In this document: positions 1-17,445 of the stretch, in pieces
How positions within the stretch are numbered: the stretch's first letter is position 1
Layout: each line of letters begins with the position of its first letter
Source: Crocodylus rhombifer
Taxonomy: Eukaryota; Chordata; Crocodylia; Crocodylidae
Assembly (NCBI GenBank): GCA_038503035.1
Contig: JAVSML010021635.1
Span: 364,983-428,982 of the forward strand
DNA: 64,000 nt
Direction of reading: 5' to 3'
Notes under the pieces: model-generated
Told to the model about the DNA's origin: nothing
Databases searched by the model: none
The model's input: the letters and a program-made list of their open reading frames with translations, nothing else
Made by a program: the position numbers and the translations under genes

Positions 1-14
1 GGGGGGGGGGGGGG
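1..14. repeat. Poly-G run at window edge
   Basis: The window opens with 14 consecutive G. It may be a real homopolymer or a place where assembly or window cutting begins. Confidence 0.9.
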
Positions 15-648
15 CCAGGGTCCTGCCTGAGGGGATCTTCAGCATGGGACAGAGCCAGTTCCATGCCCATGCCACTTCCCTCTTCCCTTCAGACTACTGG
101 TGTCCGGCTGCCGTGGCCCCAGGTACACAAGCAGAGACTATTGATGCCTGCGCTGACCCTGCTCGCAGTGTGGGAAATAAACCTCCCCTTCCCCTGAGGG
201 TACCAGCATCTGGCCATACTCCCATTCCTGCTGCTGGAGCAGTGAGTGGGGGGCAGGGGAGCTGGGGATGCCTGCCACTGCTGCTGCCCCTTTGCCAGGC
301 AGACGCAGCTGCACTCGAGCAAGGTTTCACAGTGATAGTGATCCAGCTCGGGAGAAGGATGGGGACAACCTTGCTTGGCTGGAACAGACAGCCCAGCCCA
401 GGGCTGCAGAGCATGCTGGGATGCTGGGGGACTCTGATTTAACTTAAACCAGGAAGGAGTCTGGAACAGAAGTTCCATAAACCTGTTTTACCTCAATCAG
501 TTAAGTCTGATACTACATTCAACCAGGTTTATCTCAAATCAGTTTCAGTCATTTTGAAACTGGCTTATCTGCAAAGAACTTCTGTTGCTACAGGTTTAAA
601 CCAGTTTCTGATCACTTAAAACCAGTTTATGTGCAGCTTCTGTTCCTA
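1..648. repeat. Foldback (MITE-like) interspersed repeat, copy 1
   Basis: The AT-richer right part (about 430-648) carries inverted arms. The stretch near 461-505 (ggaacagaagttccataaac) is matched in reverse complement by about 605-648 (ending cttctgttcctag). A second copy of the same family is at about 51960-52370, where the motifs ggacagaagttcaataaac and aagactgatactacat recur. The GC-richer left part (1-430) lies in the same relative position as GC-richer sequence in the second copy, but I cannot fix its left border. Open frames in it are not coding. Confidence 0.6.
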
Positions 649-1490
649 GCCTACCAACTTTCAGATCATGCCATAAGCCCTATCATTCTCCACAGCTCTT
701 CTTTGAGAGGTAGCTTCAGTTGTCGGAGGCATTTTTGTTTATTTGGCAACTGAGCTGTTTCAAAATGCTATCACTTTCCCAAACTTGGGCAATTTTTTAA
801 GGAAATGGCCAAGTAATTTAACCTTTTGTCAAATTAAAAGCTGTGATCCAAAGTTGGGATGACAGATCACAAAGTAAAAATCACCAAACTATTTTAATAT
901 GGGCAAAACTGTATCTTCCCTCCTGTTTTCAGAAGTCGCAATCATTTTGACTGAGGTTTTTCCAAAAAAAATTCATCTGGTGTGGAAAATTTTAGTAAAA
1001 CAATTAAAGCTAAAGAAAGTTACAAGCAACTGAAATCAAAATCTTTGAAAGAGAAGACATGTACACACAAGCCCTTCTTATAACAAGTTGTATGCACATA
1101 TCTCTCTCACACATGCAGAAGAGAGAGCACACCCTTATCCACTCACTTACAGACCTGTGCATACACTAAAAAAAATTACAATACTACCTCCACCCTTAGC
1201 GCACATGCACACACACAAAAATGACACTTATTTTCCTGTCATACTAGGAAATTTTTTGCATGCCTACCTTTCAAGTACCTTCCTCCATCCAATTGGTGGG
1301 GTTTTAGCTTATTTTTGTAAGCTCAAATGCATGGTTATTTCTTGCATAAACTAAACATCTCTCTACTTCCCTTTATACATAATTCAGTTTTTACTAACAT
1401 ACTGGTATTTGTACAATCTTGTATTTTATCACTTTGAATACAATTAATGTTGTTAAACCACCTTGCTTTCATGTGAATAAGGGTATAGAC

Positions 1491-1741
1491 CACTGATTCT
1501 CAATCAGGGTGCCTTGAGTTTCTTTCAAGGGTGCTACAGGGCACCATATGGCACACAACCTTTACACTGTTAAGTGTACAAACAGTATTCACAAGATAAA
1601 CCCAAAGATTTCAAAGAGAAATACACAGTTGTTGTCTTTTTGAGTTCTTTGCAACAAAAAAAAATTCTCTATTATTTTTCTGTCAGCATAAAAGGGGTGA
1701 AAACTAAACGCTGGCATTTTCCAGGGGGTCCTTTGAGTCTG
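1491..1741 (-). mobile_element. hAT-like non-autonomous element (cagtggttctcaacc family)
   Basis: The left end cactgattctcaatcagggt is the reverse complement of the right end of the better copy at 61005-61316. The interior (tttgagttctttgcaac, aacgctggcattttccaggg) matches that copy in reverse. Flanks gtatagac (1483-1490) and gtacagac (1742-1749) are an 8-bp duplication matching at 7 of 8. About 15 bases of one terminus appear deleted. Confidence 0.75.
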
Positions 1742-1749
1742 GTACAGAC

Positions 1750-5191
<3,442 letters not shown>

Positions 5192-5415
5192 TTACTGAAG
5201 TTTTACTTGCACTGCTTCAGGGAGATTAACATTTGCCATTTTAATAATTTACATTCATTTTTACCTTTGTGTTCCATCCAACAGACAGCTGAAATTTAAG
5301 GCATAGATAGCTGAATGGATACCCTGCTGTAATTTATACTAGCTTCATATACTGATGTAAACTATACCAGGATTAGGAACATAAAGAAATGAAGCTAATC
5401 CAAGGTATTTTATAT

Positions 5416-5645
5416 TAGAGGTCAGCAATGGTTTTGGGCAGAGTATCAAAAGCACCCTCAACCTTGACTTGTAAGATAATGGCATGCCAGGGTTGGATGG
5501 TGGGGGGAGCCGCAAAGGGCCCGATCCTTGTTTTGGCAATGCAGCCCTTTCCCCTTCTCCACTGTCTGCCTGGAGGCACACATGCCAAGCAAAATACTTT
5601 CCCACGCCATGATCTGGCACCTGTGCCAAGAGTTGCCTACCGCTG
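5416..5645. mobile_element. hAT-like non-autonomous element near the ATG5 acceptor
   Basis: Left end tagaggtcagcaatgg and right end agttgcctaccgctg form imperfect terminal inverted repeats. Flanks ttttatat (5408-5415) and ttttctac (5646-5653) agree at 6 of 8. The interior is GC-richer than its surroundings. It lies about 250 bp upstream, in transcript direction, of the acceptor of the 5044-5161 exon. Confidence 0.6.
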
Positions 5646-6104
5646 TTTTCTACACCATGTACTTATTATGGCACCCTGCCACAGATTAAACAGACTGTTT
5701 CCATTTAGCAACAGCTACCCCAAGATGGATGCAGATCAAAAAACCTTGAGTGTAATTTCAGTATTAATTCCCTACCAAAATGGGTGAACTTACCTTAGTT
5801 TAGAGGTCTCATAGCTGCTACTTTTTTACACTGGTATAATGCTCACTACATAGGCATAAACAATTAGTATGTTTAGGCCTTTATTAGATGTAATGAAACG
5901 CTTTGAAGGTGTACAAATGCTATTTTTTCCCTCCCAAGTTTCCAATCTTAAAAGTACAGCAAACTGGACCCAGACTTGAAACTGCAAAACATTTCAGCAC
6001 ATATTTCACTTTTTAAACATCAGTAATTCTAATTTATTTTAGAAAGTCTCCAACACACACTTAATTGCGTTGCTGAAACAAACCTGCTCCACCAGGCTTT
6101 AAAC

Positions 6105-8577
6105 TAAGTCCTCCAGCTAGATCCTGTACAGGAGGGACTGAGTGGATAAAAGGGGCAGAGGTGTAGTTCTCTATGTCAAGGAGAGCTATGGTGCCCAGGG
6201 TGGACGACTGGAGACCCTCTGGGTTAAAATCCATGGGGAACATGGCACAGGGGACACAATGGTGGGAGTCTACTACAGACCTCCCTCCCAGAATCAAGAG
6301 ATTGATCAGGAGTTCACCAGAGAATTGGCTGAGGCTGCACGCTCCCGGTCCATGGTTGTCATGGGGGACTTCAACTACCCAGACATCTCGTGGGAAGAGC
6401 ACTTGGCCAAATCCAAACAGTGGCAAAGCTTCCTCATGTGCGTGGATGAGCTCTTATCTGACTCAAGAAGTCTACAGGCCAACAAGAGGCAAAGCGCTGT
6501 TCAACCTGATACTGCCAACTTGGGACAACCTAATCAGCAACCTAATGATGGAAGGGAAGCTGGGTGACAGTGACCATGAGCTAGATCACCTTCACCATCC
6601 ACTGAAAAGCTGTCAAGTCAGTCAGCAGTACAGAGGTCCTCGACTTCAGGAGGGATGACTCTGACAGGGTCAGAAGATTTGTCGATGAGGCCCTAAGGGA
6701 CCACGACCCCAAGGAGAGAGGAGTCCAGGAATAGTGGTTGCTGCTCAAGGGAGCAATCCTAGATGCACAAGCTAAGGCTACTCCATCTTGGAGGAAAGGC
6801 AGCAAGAGGGCACAGCAGCCCCCTTGGCTCAACAAAGAACTAGCGGTACTCCTACATCTAAAAAGACAGATCTACAAAGGATGGAGGACAAGATCCACCT
6901 CCAAGGAGAACTATACTGCACTGGTCCGGAATTCCAGGGAGCAAACCAAGAAAGCCAAGGCTGCAATGGAACTCCAATTGGCTACAAGTATCAAGGACAA
7001 TAAAAAGTCCTTTTTTAGACATGTGGGGAGCCGGAGGAAAAGAAAGGGCAACACTGGACCCCTGCTAAACCAGAAGGGGGAACTAATGACTGACACCCAA
7101 GAAAAAGCCAACTTACTAAATGGGTACTTTGAGTCAGTCTTTCACAAGTCCCATGGGACGCCCCTGCTCATTACAGGACAGGAACACCTAAGTGAGGGTG
7201 GTTCCTTGCCCTTCATCAACGCTGACCTCGTGAAGGAACACCTCGAGAGGCTGGACACCTTCAAGTAAGCCGGCCCTGAAAATTTACACCCCAGAATACT
7301 CAAGGAGCTGGCCTGCATCAAAGCTCAGCCCCTGGCACGGATCTTCGAGGTCTCCTGGCGCTCTGGTGAAGCGCCTGAAGATTGGAAGAAGGCCAATGTG
7401 ATGCCTATCTTCAAGAAAGGGAGGAAAGTGGATCCAGCAAACTACAGGCCCGTCAGCCTAACCTCCATCCCGGGAAAAGTCTTAGAAAAAAATCAAAGAT
7501 GCCATTCTTAACGGACTGGCCAATGGAAACACCGTGAGGGGTAGCCAGCACTGGTTTGTTGCAGGTAGGCCGTGTTTGACCAACCTCATTTCCTTTTACG
7601 ACCAGGTGACCTATCACCTGAATTGTTCAACATCTTCATTAATGATATGGACACTGGAGTCAGAAGTGGACTGGCCAAGTTCGCCGATGATACCAAACTT
7701 TGGGGTAAAGCATCCACACCTGAGGATAGTGGGGTAATCCAGGCTGACCTTGACAGGCTCAGGAAGTGGGCAGACAAGAACCTGATGGTGTTTAACACTA
7801 AAAAATGCAAGGTCCTCCACCTTGGGAGGAAAAACCTGGAGCATGCCTATAGGCTCGGCAGCGCTATGCTGACTAGCACTACAGACAAGAGGGACTTGGG
7901 GGTAAGGATTGACCACAAGATGAACATGAGCCTGCAGTGTGATGCTGCAGCTAGTAAAGCAAGCAAAACCCTGGCTTGCATCCATAGATGCTTCTCAAGC
8001 AAATCCCAGGACATCATTCTCCCGTTGTGCTTGGCCTTGGTGAAGCCGCAGCTGGAGTACTGCATCCAGTTTTGGGCTTCACAATTCAAAAAGGATGTGG
8101 AGAAGCTTGAGAGAGTCCAGAGGAGAGCCACAAACATGATCAGATGTCAGGACAACAGACCTTATGATGACAGGCTGAGAGCTATGGGACTCTTCAGCCT
8201 GGAAAAGCACAGGCTCAGGGGCTATCTGATGGTCACCTATAAGTTTATAAGGGGTATTCACAAGCATCTATGGGAAGACTTGTTCACCAGACTGCCCCTA
8301 GCGATGACAAGGCCGAACAGTTATAAGCTCCTGCAAGACCATTTCAGACTGGACATAAAGAAGATCTTCTTTACTGTCCAAGCCCCCAAGGTCTGGAATG
8401 CCCTGCTGCTGGAGGTGGTTCAAGTACCTGCTCTGAACACCTTCAAAAGAAACCTGGATGTTTTTCTTGCTGGGATCCTATGACCCCAGTTGACTTCCTG
8501 CCCCTAGGGCAGGGGGCTGGATTCAGTGATCTTCTGAAGTCCCTTCCAGCCCTAATGCCTATGAAATCTATGAAACT
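6105..8577 (+). mobile_element. CR1 LINE, 5'-truncated and with the RT palm deleted
   Basis: The remnant of ORF2 runs from the late endonuclease domain to the 3' end. GRGVVLYVKES and GDFNYPDISWE (about 6145-6395) belong to the endonuclease. A frame shift follows near 6450, after which PTRGKALFNL and a linker with GPLLNQKGELMTD (about 7059-7093) are seen. RT fingers with ANYRPVSLTSIPGKVLE lie near 7440-7490. About 85-95 residues, including motif A, are missing where LISFYDQVT runs into [13 protein letters not shown] (about 7590-7650). FADDTKLW (7680-7703) keeps the catalytic Asp pair. The C-terminal part to LAGIL is open to 8483 and is followed by a short 3' UTR and a tatgaaatc tail. Several stops and shifts make it dead. 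Confidence 0.93.
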
Positions 8578-11500
8578 ACCATGACTAACTGATATCAAAT
8601 AGTATCCAAAATAGCTCCATTTTCCTACTTCCTAAAAGGGCAAACAGAAAAAAAGGTCATGGTTAGAGCTGCGAGAAGTTGTTCAGACAAATGTTTTATT
8701 TTATTTTATTTTTTTTGCCAAAAAATGCACTTTTGGATTTATCAAAATTTGTGAATTCATGTTAAATTCACTGAACAACTTTTGTTAACATAGTGAGAAA
8801 AGATGCAGAAACATTTCATTTTCCCGAACCTGTGCTGCTTTAAATTATAACAACTCTGAGATGTCCTGAACATGTAAATCCCACTCTTGGCATTCATAGA
8901 CCCTTTGAACTGGGATTCAGAATGTTTTTATTAGCAATGTGTGTTGCACATACAACACCAATTACTGCTCAATTATACTGCTGCCTAGAACTCATATGAT
9001 AAGACTCCTAGCTGTGGGGAAGAAGTGCTACATATGGGATACACGTATACAGAACACCTCAAAGAACTTTTAAGTAAGTAAACTTGGGTATGTCTATACC
9101 TCCACAGAGATGCCAAGACCATTGCTGAGATATGCCCCACTTGTTCCTACTGAAAAAGTGTCATGCAATCTGAGAGCCACACTCCAAAAAGCAACTATAA
9201 GGCCTTCCCCTCCACTCCTTTTTCAAGTGGTATGTGTGGCATTCAAAAGCTTCAATAAGCCTTTTTTCAAGGCCTATTTCTTGGCAGTCTCCTCCAGATT
9301 CATATTAAGGAATCATAACAGAAGGTACTGGTGTCAGCTTTGTCTGGTAATGAGGAAGGAAAAAATTAAAGGACATTTACTGATGCTGAATCCTTTTCCT
9401 CTGTTAATCATTTGTAGACCTAGTAAATCTAGTTTTCCTGATCTTCACTAAGAAGGTGAGGTCAAAAAAAAAGACCATCTTTGTATAAGAGTCACAGGTA
9501 GCTATGACAATCAATCTGGCCAAATCTAAAATCTACAGAATGACATAATGGGCCCTGGTGGCAGCATCTGTGATATAAAGCCAGGAGGAAGATTCTTGTA
9601 CGTCAGTTGAAGTATAAAATCCTTTCTTATCCCTTTCCTTACTTTTGGAACAATCAAGTGAAAGATGGACTGATCTAAGTGAATGGTGCCAACTAGAAAC
9701 TGAAGATAGAAACTTCCCAGCAGGATAGTTGGGTTCAATACAAACACAGTTCAAATATGACTCAAGGGTTTTCTTTGCCCAACAACAGAACATAATAATC
9801 TTCAACACAAGTATCCAAGATCTTGGTACCCAAAAAGCAGGTTGACTTGGTGCTGAGTCAGGCCACACTTGAAGCGAAGTTCACACAAAAGCAGCATCTG
9901 TAGATCAGTTTATCCAGTAGCATCAATGTAGACAGTATTGCGGCTCATACCTTTGCCCAGAGCTGTATCAGTGTAATGGCAAAAAGAGCCTAGGCTGTCA
10001 GCAGGTTCAATACTGATTTAGCTGAGTCCTGAACTTGGTGGCTCTCCCACTTATTTCTTAGTGCTAGTGCCCATAACTGGTGCAACTGCAAATTTAGTGC
10101 AACTCGTCCTTGCCCTGGGCAGCAGGCCCTGACTAGAGCCTGATGTGCATCTCCTGACGTTTGGAAGACAAAGCAATTTGCTTTTAAGAGTCTGAAGTTG
10201 CTTCTCTAACAGTTGGAACGCTTGAACCTTTAACCATTCGTAAACAGCTCTTGAAACCTGGTGATCTAGGTCCAGTGCTGAAGCTATATGGCTGGTAGCA
10301 GCCCAACTAACCTAATCTAATATATATCTTTTTTGTGTTAATAGTTTTTTTAAAGGAATATTTAGCATTATAAGTAAACAGATAATTTGCTAATAAGCAG
10401 TGGTCAAAAGGACCCAACTAGCAACAGGGGCCATTCTATTTCTGATGTGCTCGGGAGAAGAGTGAGAGGAAACATGGGACTCACTAATGAGCACAAGTGA
10501 AATCATTTCGTACCTGCACGCAGAGGGAGCGTGCAGACATATGTTCAACACTAATTTTTCAGTACAGCCTGAAACAATTTTAATTTGATTTTTCAATGTG
10601 GACAGTTCCAGCCACAATACTGAAAAGCTCAAGTCTTGTTTTATGTGACATATAGGTGGGAATAACAAACACAAGAGATGAAACAGGGCAAATAAACTTA
10701 CTTAGCAGTTCTCAGCTGACAGTCCATTGCTGGTGTGAGCAGACATCTACTGAACATCCCTGTGGTACCAGACAGCATCATGCTAAGATGCTGTTCTGCT
10801 GTGTTCATGCTACCTTCCAAACAGGAAGCAGCACAGCCATCCCTTGATACAGCAATGTGGGTGGGCTAATTAGAGGAAAGCTAATTAAGATTAGGTGCAG
10901 TAATGTAACTAATGCAGTTATACCACTTTCAGCTTGGGAGGTGGCACAAGCAGAGCTAGATCGAATAATTCTGCACACTGCTGCCTTGCACCAACATAGG
11001 ACCACACAAAGGTGGTTAAAATTACTTTCTGTTCTAATGATGCTGTTTCTGGTTTCAGATTCTAGAGATCACTATCATTGCGGAAATGTACTCTAGCACT
11101 GAAAAAGTTGAGAACCACTGATCTAAGGGACACACAATTTAGAACTAATTTTTTAAAATCAATTGTAATAAGTTATTGCTTGTGATCATCATCATAAAAC
11201 ATGCTTTTTACTTGGCAAATATCGTATGCTAACCTGCTGTCACATTATAGTGAAGATGATGGATCACCGATGCGTTTTGGGAGATTACCTCCCCTTATCC
11301 CCATGTTCTCCAATTACATCAAGAGTTACACCTTCAAAAATACCTGTCTCTTGTACTTTATGCTGCATTATGATATCATGGCATTTCTATGTTAAAAATA
11401 TGTCAGAGAGCATACGTAAAATATGAGATTCAAAACCAATTGTGTTTTCATCTCAGATAAAATTATAAAAAATTACTTCATTCCTTTGATTACATGATTA

Positions 11501-12815
11501 CCTTGCTTTTAAATGCATTCCCAAATTTTCTGACTCGTTTTAAGTAAAAAATAAAACAGCAAATAAAGACACATCTATAGTGTATATGAGCTTTTTACTT
11601 GAATTTAAGATGCCCACAGCTTGTAGAAATATGGTTAAAAAAATACACCATATTCATACTCATTTTTCCTATGTGGCAAGTTGGTACAGAAATTCAATGA
11701 ACTGAGATATGGAGGGGCGTGAAAGGAGCCCTATCCTCCAGTATAATATTTTTAAAAAGTTATGGGCTGCCTTTTCAAAAAATGTCTTAAGCGTGTAGCA
11801 GATGAAATTATTTCTATTTTAGAAACAGAAGTTACATACTTTCAAAAGCTTTATACTTGCATCTCCCAAGCTGTAAAAGTGGCTAATACAACCATGTCTA
11901 CAACTATAATTTTAAAATGCAATGCAACACAATATGTAAATAAGAGCATGAAATGTAACACTGCAGAATTGTGTACTGTAATGCATGCTGTATGATATTT
12001 CATCATTTAAAATCAGTAGTTACCAGCACAACCTAAAAAAAGAAATTCACGTATAACTGTGTTAATTTACTTGCTGAATGTATGTTACTAATAATTTTAT
12101 CTTGAGCTGTTACAAACTGCTATTTACCATATATTTGGTCAGTATATCACAATGTGGCACAACCAAGATCATCCTTTAGGTACCACAACACTAACAATAA
12201 TGACCTTGAGCTAACCAGGCCAGGCCTGATTAATAATTTTCTAGAAGAAACCTCCGACAAAAGCCCAACACATGGAACAAACGCCACTGCTTTCTTCAGC
12301 AAGTTATGACTGTCCATGTGTGAGGATATTTGGATCCTTCCACTTGGGGCCATTATCTTTCATCTACCAATTCTTACTATTATTTCAACTGGATGCAGTA
12401 TTATTCTCTCCTTAATCTTATCCAACAACTAGCTGTACACTGATACTGCATGCCAAAAAGAGGTCACTGTGTATCACCAGATGACAGAGCCCAATATGTC
12501 CTCAACTATGTTAGCATGCTCTTCAAATGTGCTGTGAAACCACAATCTGGTTGAGGTATTTTGCACCTATTACCTATTATAAAAAGATTTCAATTTCTCT
12601 TACAAAAGCAAATCATGAGCTTCTGGTCAGCATATGAAAAATATCACTCTGTATCTAGCCTAATGTCACAAATGTAACCTGGGAACTTAGTGCAAGTGTC
12701 TTGATAGTGCATTTATTAAATGTACATTATATTCAAGAGTTACAGTTTAAGCAACTCTAATCTTATTTTGAGAAGATGAAAGAAGAAAGGCAGCAAAGTA
12801 AGGATGACCTAATTA
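8578..12815. other. Intronic sequence, mostly unrecognised
   Basis: A+T-rich DNA with no exon that I could support. The only recognisable piece is a hAT-like terminus ending at 11120, listed separately. Frames of 60-110 codons here have no family features. Confidence 0.5.
11060..11120. mobile_element. hAT-like right terminus
   Basis: The sequence gaaaaagttgagaaccactg ends at 11120. Its reverse complement, cagtggttctcaacttttt, is the terminal repeat of the family at 61005-61316. I could not find a matching left end, so the left border given is only nominal. Confidence 0.45.
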
Positions 12816-12817
12816 TA

Positions 12818-13015
12818 ATGGCACTAGTCTTGGAAACCCAGATTTAATTCCTCAATTTACCAGATTGTCTGTATGACCCTGAGTAAAACTGTCTCAGTAC
12901 CCACCTTAAAAATGGAAATAGCTTCACTTTCATACCCCACAGAGGTAATGTAGGGAGAAATACATTAAAGACTGTGAGGTGCTGAGATATTATGGCAATT
13001 AGGGTCATTATAAGT
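12818..13015 (+). repeat. MIR-like (CORE-SINE type) element
   Basis: The order of motifs follows the MIR layout: ggaaacccagatttaattcc, then tgtatgaccctgagtaaa, ctgtctcagtacccacc, ttaaaaatggaaatagc, and tacattaaagactgtgaggt. MIRs are old tRNA-derived SINEs shared by amniotes. The copy is diverged and has no clear target duplication. Confidence 0.7.
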
Positions 13016-14530
13016 ACAACAGACACACAAGAGGAAGCTAGATTGTGGGAAAATCTTGAAAGCAATATAGCACAGAACAACTAAGCCATGAAAAACTGTA
13101 TAGTTGTATACTATTAGCAATAAAAAGCTCCTTTACTTTTCCTGCTCAGTCATCTTGTCTTAAAAAAAAATCCATCCCTGTTTGCATGGTTCTTTTTGGC
13201 ATCAATGGAAGATCAAACACTGCATAAAATCCACAATTTAATTAGCCAGACATTTTACACAGGATGCATCTTAAAATGAAAAACATAACCCACAGACTGT
13301 TGGTTTTTAATCTCAAGAATCATAGAGTTACCAGTCTTTCCATCTAAATGAAGGACTTGGGTTTCCTAACTAAATATTCTGCTGCTACCCTAATTGCACT
13401 TCAACCACTGCAAATTACCTTACATATTGAACCCCCACAAAAAAAATCTCCATATAATTCCCATATGTGGATAGCTTGGCAACATCAAAATGTAAAACTT
13501 TATTATAACAGAGTATGCAGAAAAGACTTTTAGAAACATGCCAAAATCATATTCTGCAGAACTTTTGTAATGATCAGCTTGTTTTAAAATAATAAGCATT
13601 TCTGATAAAGCTATAATTTATAATTTTATTTAAACAAGCTTAAACTCAACCAAAGATTTAAAATGAGCAGTTAGAACTCATATGACAAATTAAGTTTCTT
13701 GTATACAATACATTAAAGGCATAAGTACTTCCTAAAAATTAGATGCACTGCACTTATTTAACATAAATGTACCAAACTTAACTACCCTGTAAATGTACAT
13801 TCTCCATAAAATATTTCATAGCATCTTCTGCTTTTCATAAATGCTTTCCATTAAAAACTCTAATGCAATCAAAAATCTAAATTGAAGTGATGGAAGCAGC
13901 TTACAAGTTGTTGATCAAAATCATTACAACAATGGGTTAATTCTGCCCTGATGTGCATAGTCTGCTACAAACCCCAACCCAAGTTACTGTGCCATCACTA
14001 ATGCTGAGCCACCTCATGTTACTAACACATGTGGGTGCACAACCTGTGGTTCTCTGTCCAACAGTAAGCAAAGTTGCTCTATAATTCTTTTTCCACTGTA
14101 CTATGTATTGATAGAAAATTTTAACGTATGTACTCACTACAAAATGGGTAAAGGTGGGCGGACTACCAAATTGAATGCAACATGCACTTAGGCTTTAACC
14201 TATAGTCTAAAATGGGCTAGCAAGCTCATACTGAAAGCACTGAAAATGAATATGAGCTGGCTTCAATCAGAATCAGATGTCTGGAAATCACTGCTCCCTT
14301 TCTCCGATACAAAGGCAATTATCCATACTAAATTCTTATTCAGTGGCCTTTTCAAGAGCTCTTGTTCCAAGATATTTATTTGTGATGGAAAACTGAACAC
14401 GCTTCTCCACCTCATATAACCTGTCACAATGGTAACTGTAGTCTATTCTTACTTCTTCATAAATGAAAACAATACATATTTAGCTTATAGTCCACGGTTC
14501 TGAAAACAGAACTTATAGGAAATTTTAGAG

Positions 14531-14689
14531 CACAATGCCCTCCCTGAGTGCCACTCCAAGCCCCTTCCCAATCTGTGTTTGGCTTTCTGTCCTATCCACG
14601 ACTGCGCTGTCTGTCTCCCCTCCCCAATCTGCTGTGCACCACACAGAAAGGCTACCACTGTTACTTGTGGCACAGGTTGACTATCCCTG
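14531..14689. mobile_element. Possible short hAT-like element
   Basis: The right end aggttgactatccctg is typical of the terminal repeats seen in this window. Flanks ttttagag (14523-14530) and ctttacag (14690-14697) match at 6 of 8. The left terminus is poorly conserved, so the left border is uncertain. Confidence 0.4.
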
Positions 14690-16061
14690 CTTTACAGTAT
14701 ACAATAAGGAACATAACACTAACTGACTGATGGATAGATGACTAGCAAAATCTAAGAATCTCAACCTTTTGGGTTCATATTTTAAATGTCTCCATATATC
14801 TATACCTATATTTATAGATAAAATAATCCAGAGGTATGTGTACACTGCCATTTCTTGAACTTGTACATAGTGCCACATGCTAAGGAGAGAAAACATTAAG
14901 TATAATATGGTGTGGTTCTCCCTGATTATCCTCCTATTGCAGTGAAAGTGACCAGCTGGCTACAGATGTCAGTAATGTTCAACTTACCAGTGACAAGTTC
15001 CTATAAAGGTTATTTTAAGTCTTTTATTAGTTGAAATATGCAAGATTAAAGGAAACATACAGAGAGGGGAAATTCTAAACATTTTCTTTACCCACCGATT
15101 TGATTTGTTAAATTCCTTTTGTAGTCCCCATTGCAGTTTTTTTCCCCCACATTAAAAAAGTTTTATAATTTATCCCATTAATTGGCTTACTATTTCTCAG
15201 TCAGTTATGATATTCTTTTCTTGTGGTTTTCATTTAAAAATATTTTCTCTCAACAATTCCTATTTTCATGATTTGCCAGTATTTTCTTCAGTTCTAGTTC
15301 CTTTATTCTAGGATAGAGAATATGACTTCTGGATGGGATAATTCATCACATTTTGTTTAAAAATGAAGCTTGAAAAAATTCAATGTACTATTCCTTCTTG
15401 ACCAACAACATATACATGATTATCTTAAAAATACAAAAAACAAACCATTTTATTAAATAAAAGAATGTCAATTAAGTTAAAATACAATTTAATCATTATC
15501 AATGTTTTGAAAAGTCATAAGACACTATAAAAGGTCAAAATAGGACAGTATCTTTACTGATACATCATGTTCTACAGAGTAACTCTTAAAATCTATAGGT
15601 ATTTTAAAACCTAGATTACCTTTAGTAATGAAAATGCAGTTATAGCTGTTGGTATAAGAATACTGATGGTTCTATACAGCTTCCACCATGGTTAATAAAA
15701 AATGGATCAACTTCTTTAACAGAATGTCAATTATCCATGGAACAACTAGAAAGTGTGGATTAGTGGTCTGAAATGTTTTATTTTTTGAAGAACTAGACCT
15801 ATCTTCAATTACAGGAGCAGAAGCCATGAGAAATTACACATTTCTTTTATCACTATTTATGTTCATACCTTCATTCAATAACAATGTGAAAATGATTTTC
15901 TATTTACATGAAAGTTTGACTTTTACAGCTGAAATATTGTATAAACACCTTTTAAACAGTACAAGCTTTTATAAGCAAAATACGGATATCTAAAATTAGG
16001 TATTAAAAAAAACAACCCCCACAAAAACACCACTTATTTATACCAACCAGACCTACCACCA

Positions 16062-16096
16062 TTGTGTGTGTGTGTGCGTGCATGCTCATGCACACG
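16062..16096. repeat. GT microsatellite with CA-rich tail
   Basis: An uninterrupted tg run of about nine units is followed by alternating purine-pyrimidine sequence (gcgtgcatgctcatgcacac). Confidence 0.85.
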
Positions 16097-17445
16097 ATAT
16101 ACATCCATAGTGAGCGTTTTGTTTTGCGTTTTTAATAATATTTTACTAAAATCTAATTCTAATGATTAATCTACTTCCAGAATTCAAAACAAGTTATGAC
16201 TAAAATGGAAGACACAAGACTCTTTCAGCAGAAATACTGCTAATTTTTCCACGTATAATGGAGTACCCACTTCAGTCAGTGGGAGGTTTTCCACTGACAT
16301 CAAGGGAGGTGCATCAGACCCATACGTCCAAGAAGTACTGGGGAGTTTTTATAGGCTTCTGTACCGTGAAAAATGGTTAACTAATTAGTGAGTCTCCATC
16401 TTTCTAAAAATGTACATTTTTAACACTCCATTTAACCTAATTTTGCAAATAAGAAAAATCAAAATACAGTAAATAGATCATATTTACTAAATTCCAAAAG
16501 AAATGCTAGCTATACTATGAAGATATATACCTACTGAGATACAATGGTATAATGCTGATAATTTAAAAGAAAAAAGTTCCAGTGTTAGTGCTGTTTTAAT
16601 ACGAATGCTTGGCTAAAACATTTTTGGAATCAGTGTTACTTTTCATTAACATGACACTTTATCTACACTGCAAGGCATGCATGGAAAACTGCTAGAAATC
16701 ACTGTTATCTGTCATAGGCTTGCTACCAGCTGTAGTTATAAGTTTACAAATATGTGAATGCCATGATAACAATTGGGCCGACTGCCAGGAAAATACCTAT
16801 CTAAATTAATAAATCTCAAGCTGCTTAGACTATCCATGTTATTTTATTAAATCTTGGGAAGTAATCAAAACTCCTTAGAAGAAACAGACCTATTTAAACA
16901 ATGACTATTTGGCTGCATACACAAGAATTCACTTAATCTTATAACAAACCACAGCCAGAAAAGAAATGATAGTTGCACGTGTATTTAAAGAATTTTAAAT
17001 TGTTTTACATATTTGTTCTTCAAGCTACTTCAAAATATCTGACAACTGCTACAGTCTAAGAATGTCAGTTACTTCTATCTATCTGTCAAGGTGAATTTCT
17101 ATGACCGCAAAGTACAGAATTAAATAGTTAGCAAGGTGAAAACTGATACAGGCTTTCAGATTAGGACAGTTTGAATTTTTATATTTAGAAAGCCAAAACA
17201 AAAGAAAATGCCTTCCTACTTCAGATTCCTTCTCAACCTGTATAATTCTACAGTTGTGCCAACATGCAAGACTTTACAACACTAAGTTAGCATAGCAGGG
17301 TCCTCCTCAAATAGCTGTTTCACATTACAAACAGGCAAATAGATGTTAATAACTGAGAATATTGCCTAATTAATACAATACTAATAAAAGAAAGTGTTTG
17401 CAGAACTACCACTGCCACAAAAAAGAGAAATTTTGTCTTGACGAA

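Larger units (their letters stand above)
13016..17440. other. Intronic A+T-rich sequence
   Basis: I found no gene here. A possible short hAT-like element lies at 14531-14689 and a GT microsatellite near 16063. Around 16260-16325 the phrase cagtcagtgggaggttttcc resembles a common degraded reptile repeat core, which I cannot classify. Confidence 0.5.

Noticed and set aside
44..442. Open frames of about 130 codons on both strands
   Set aside because: Overlapping frames in several phases of GC-rich repeat DNA, with no domain, no splice sites and no homology I can see.
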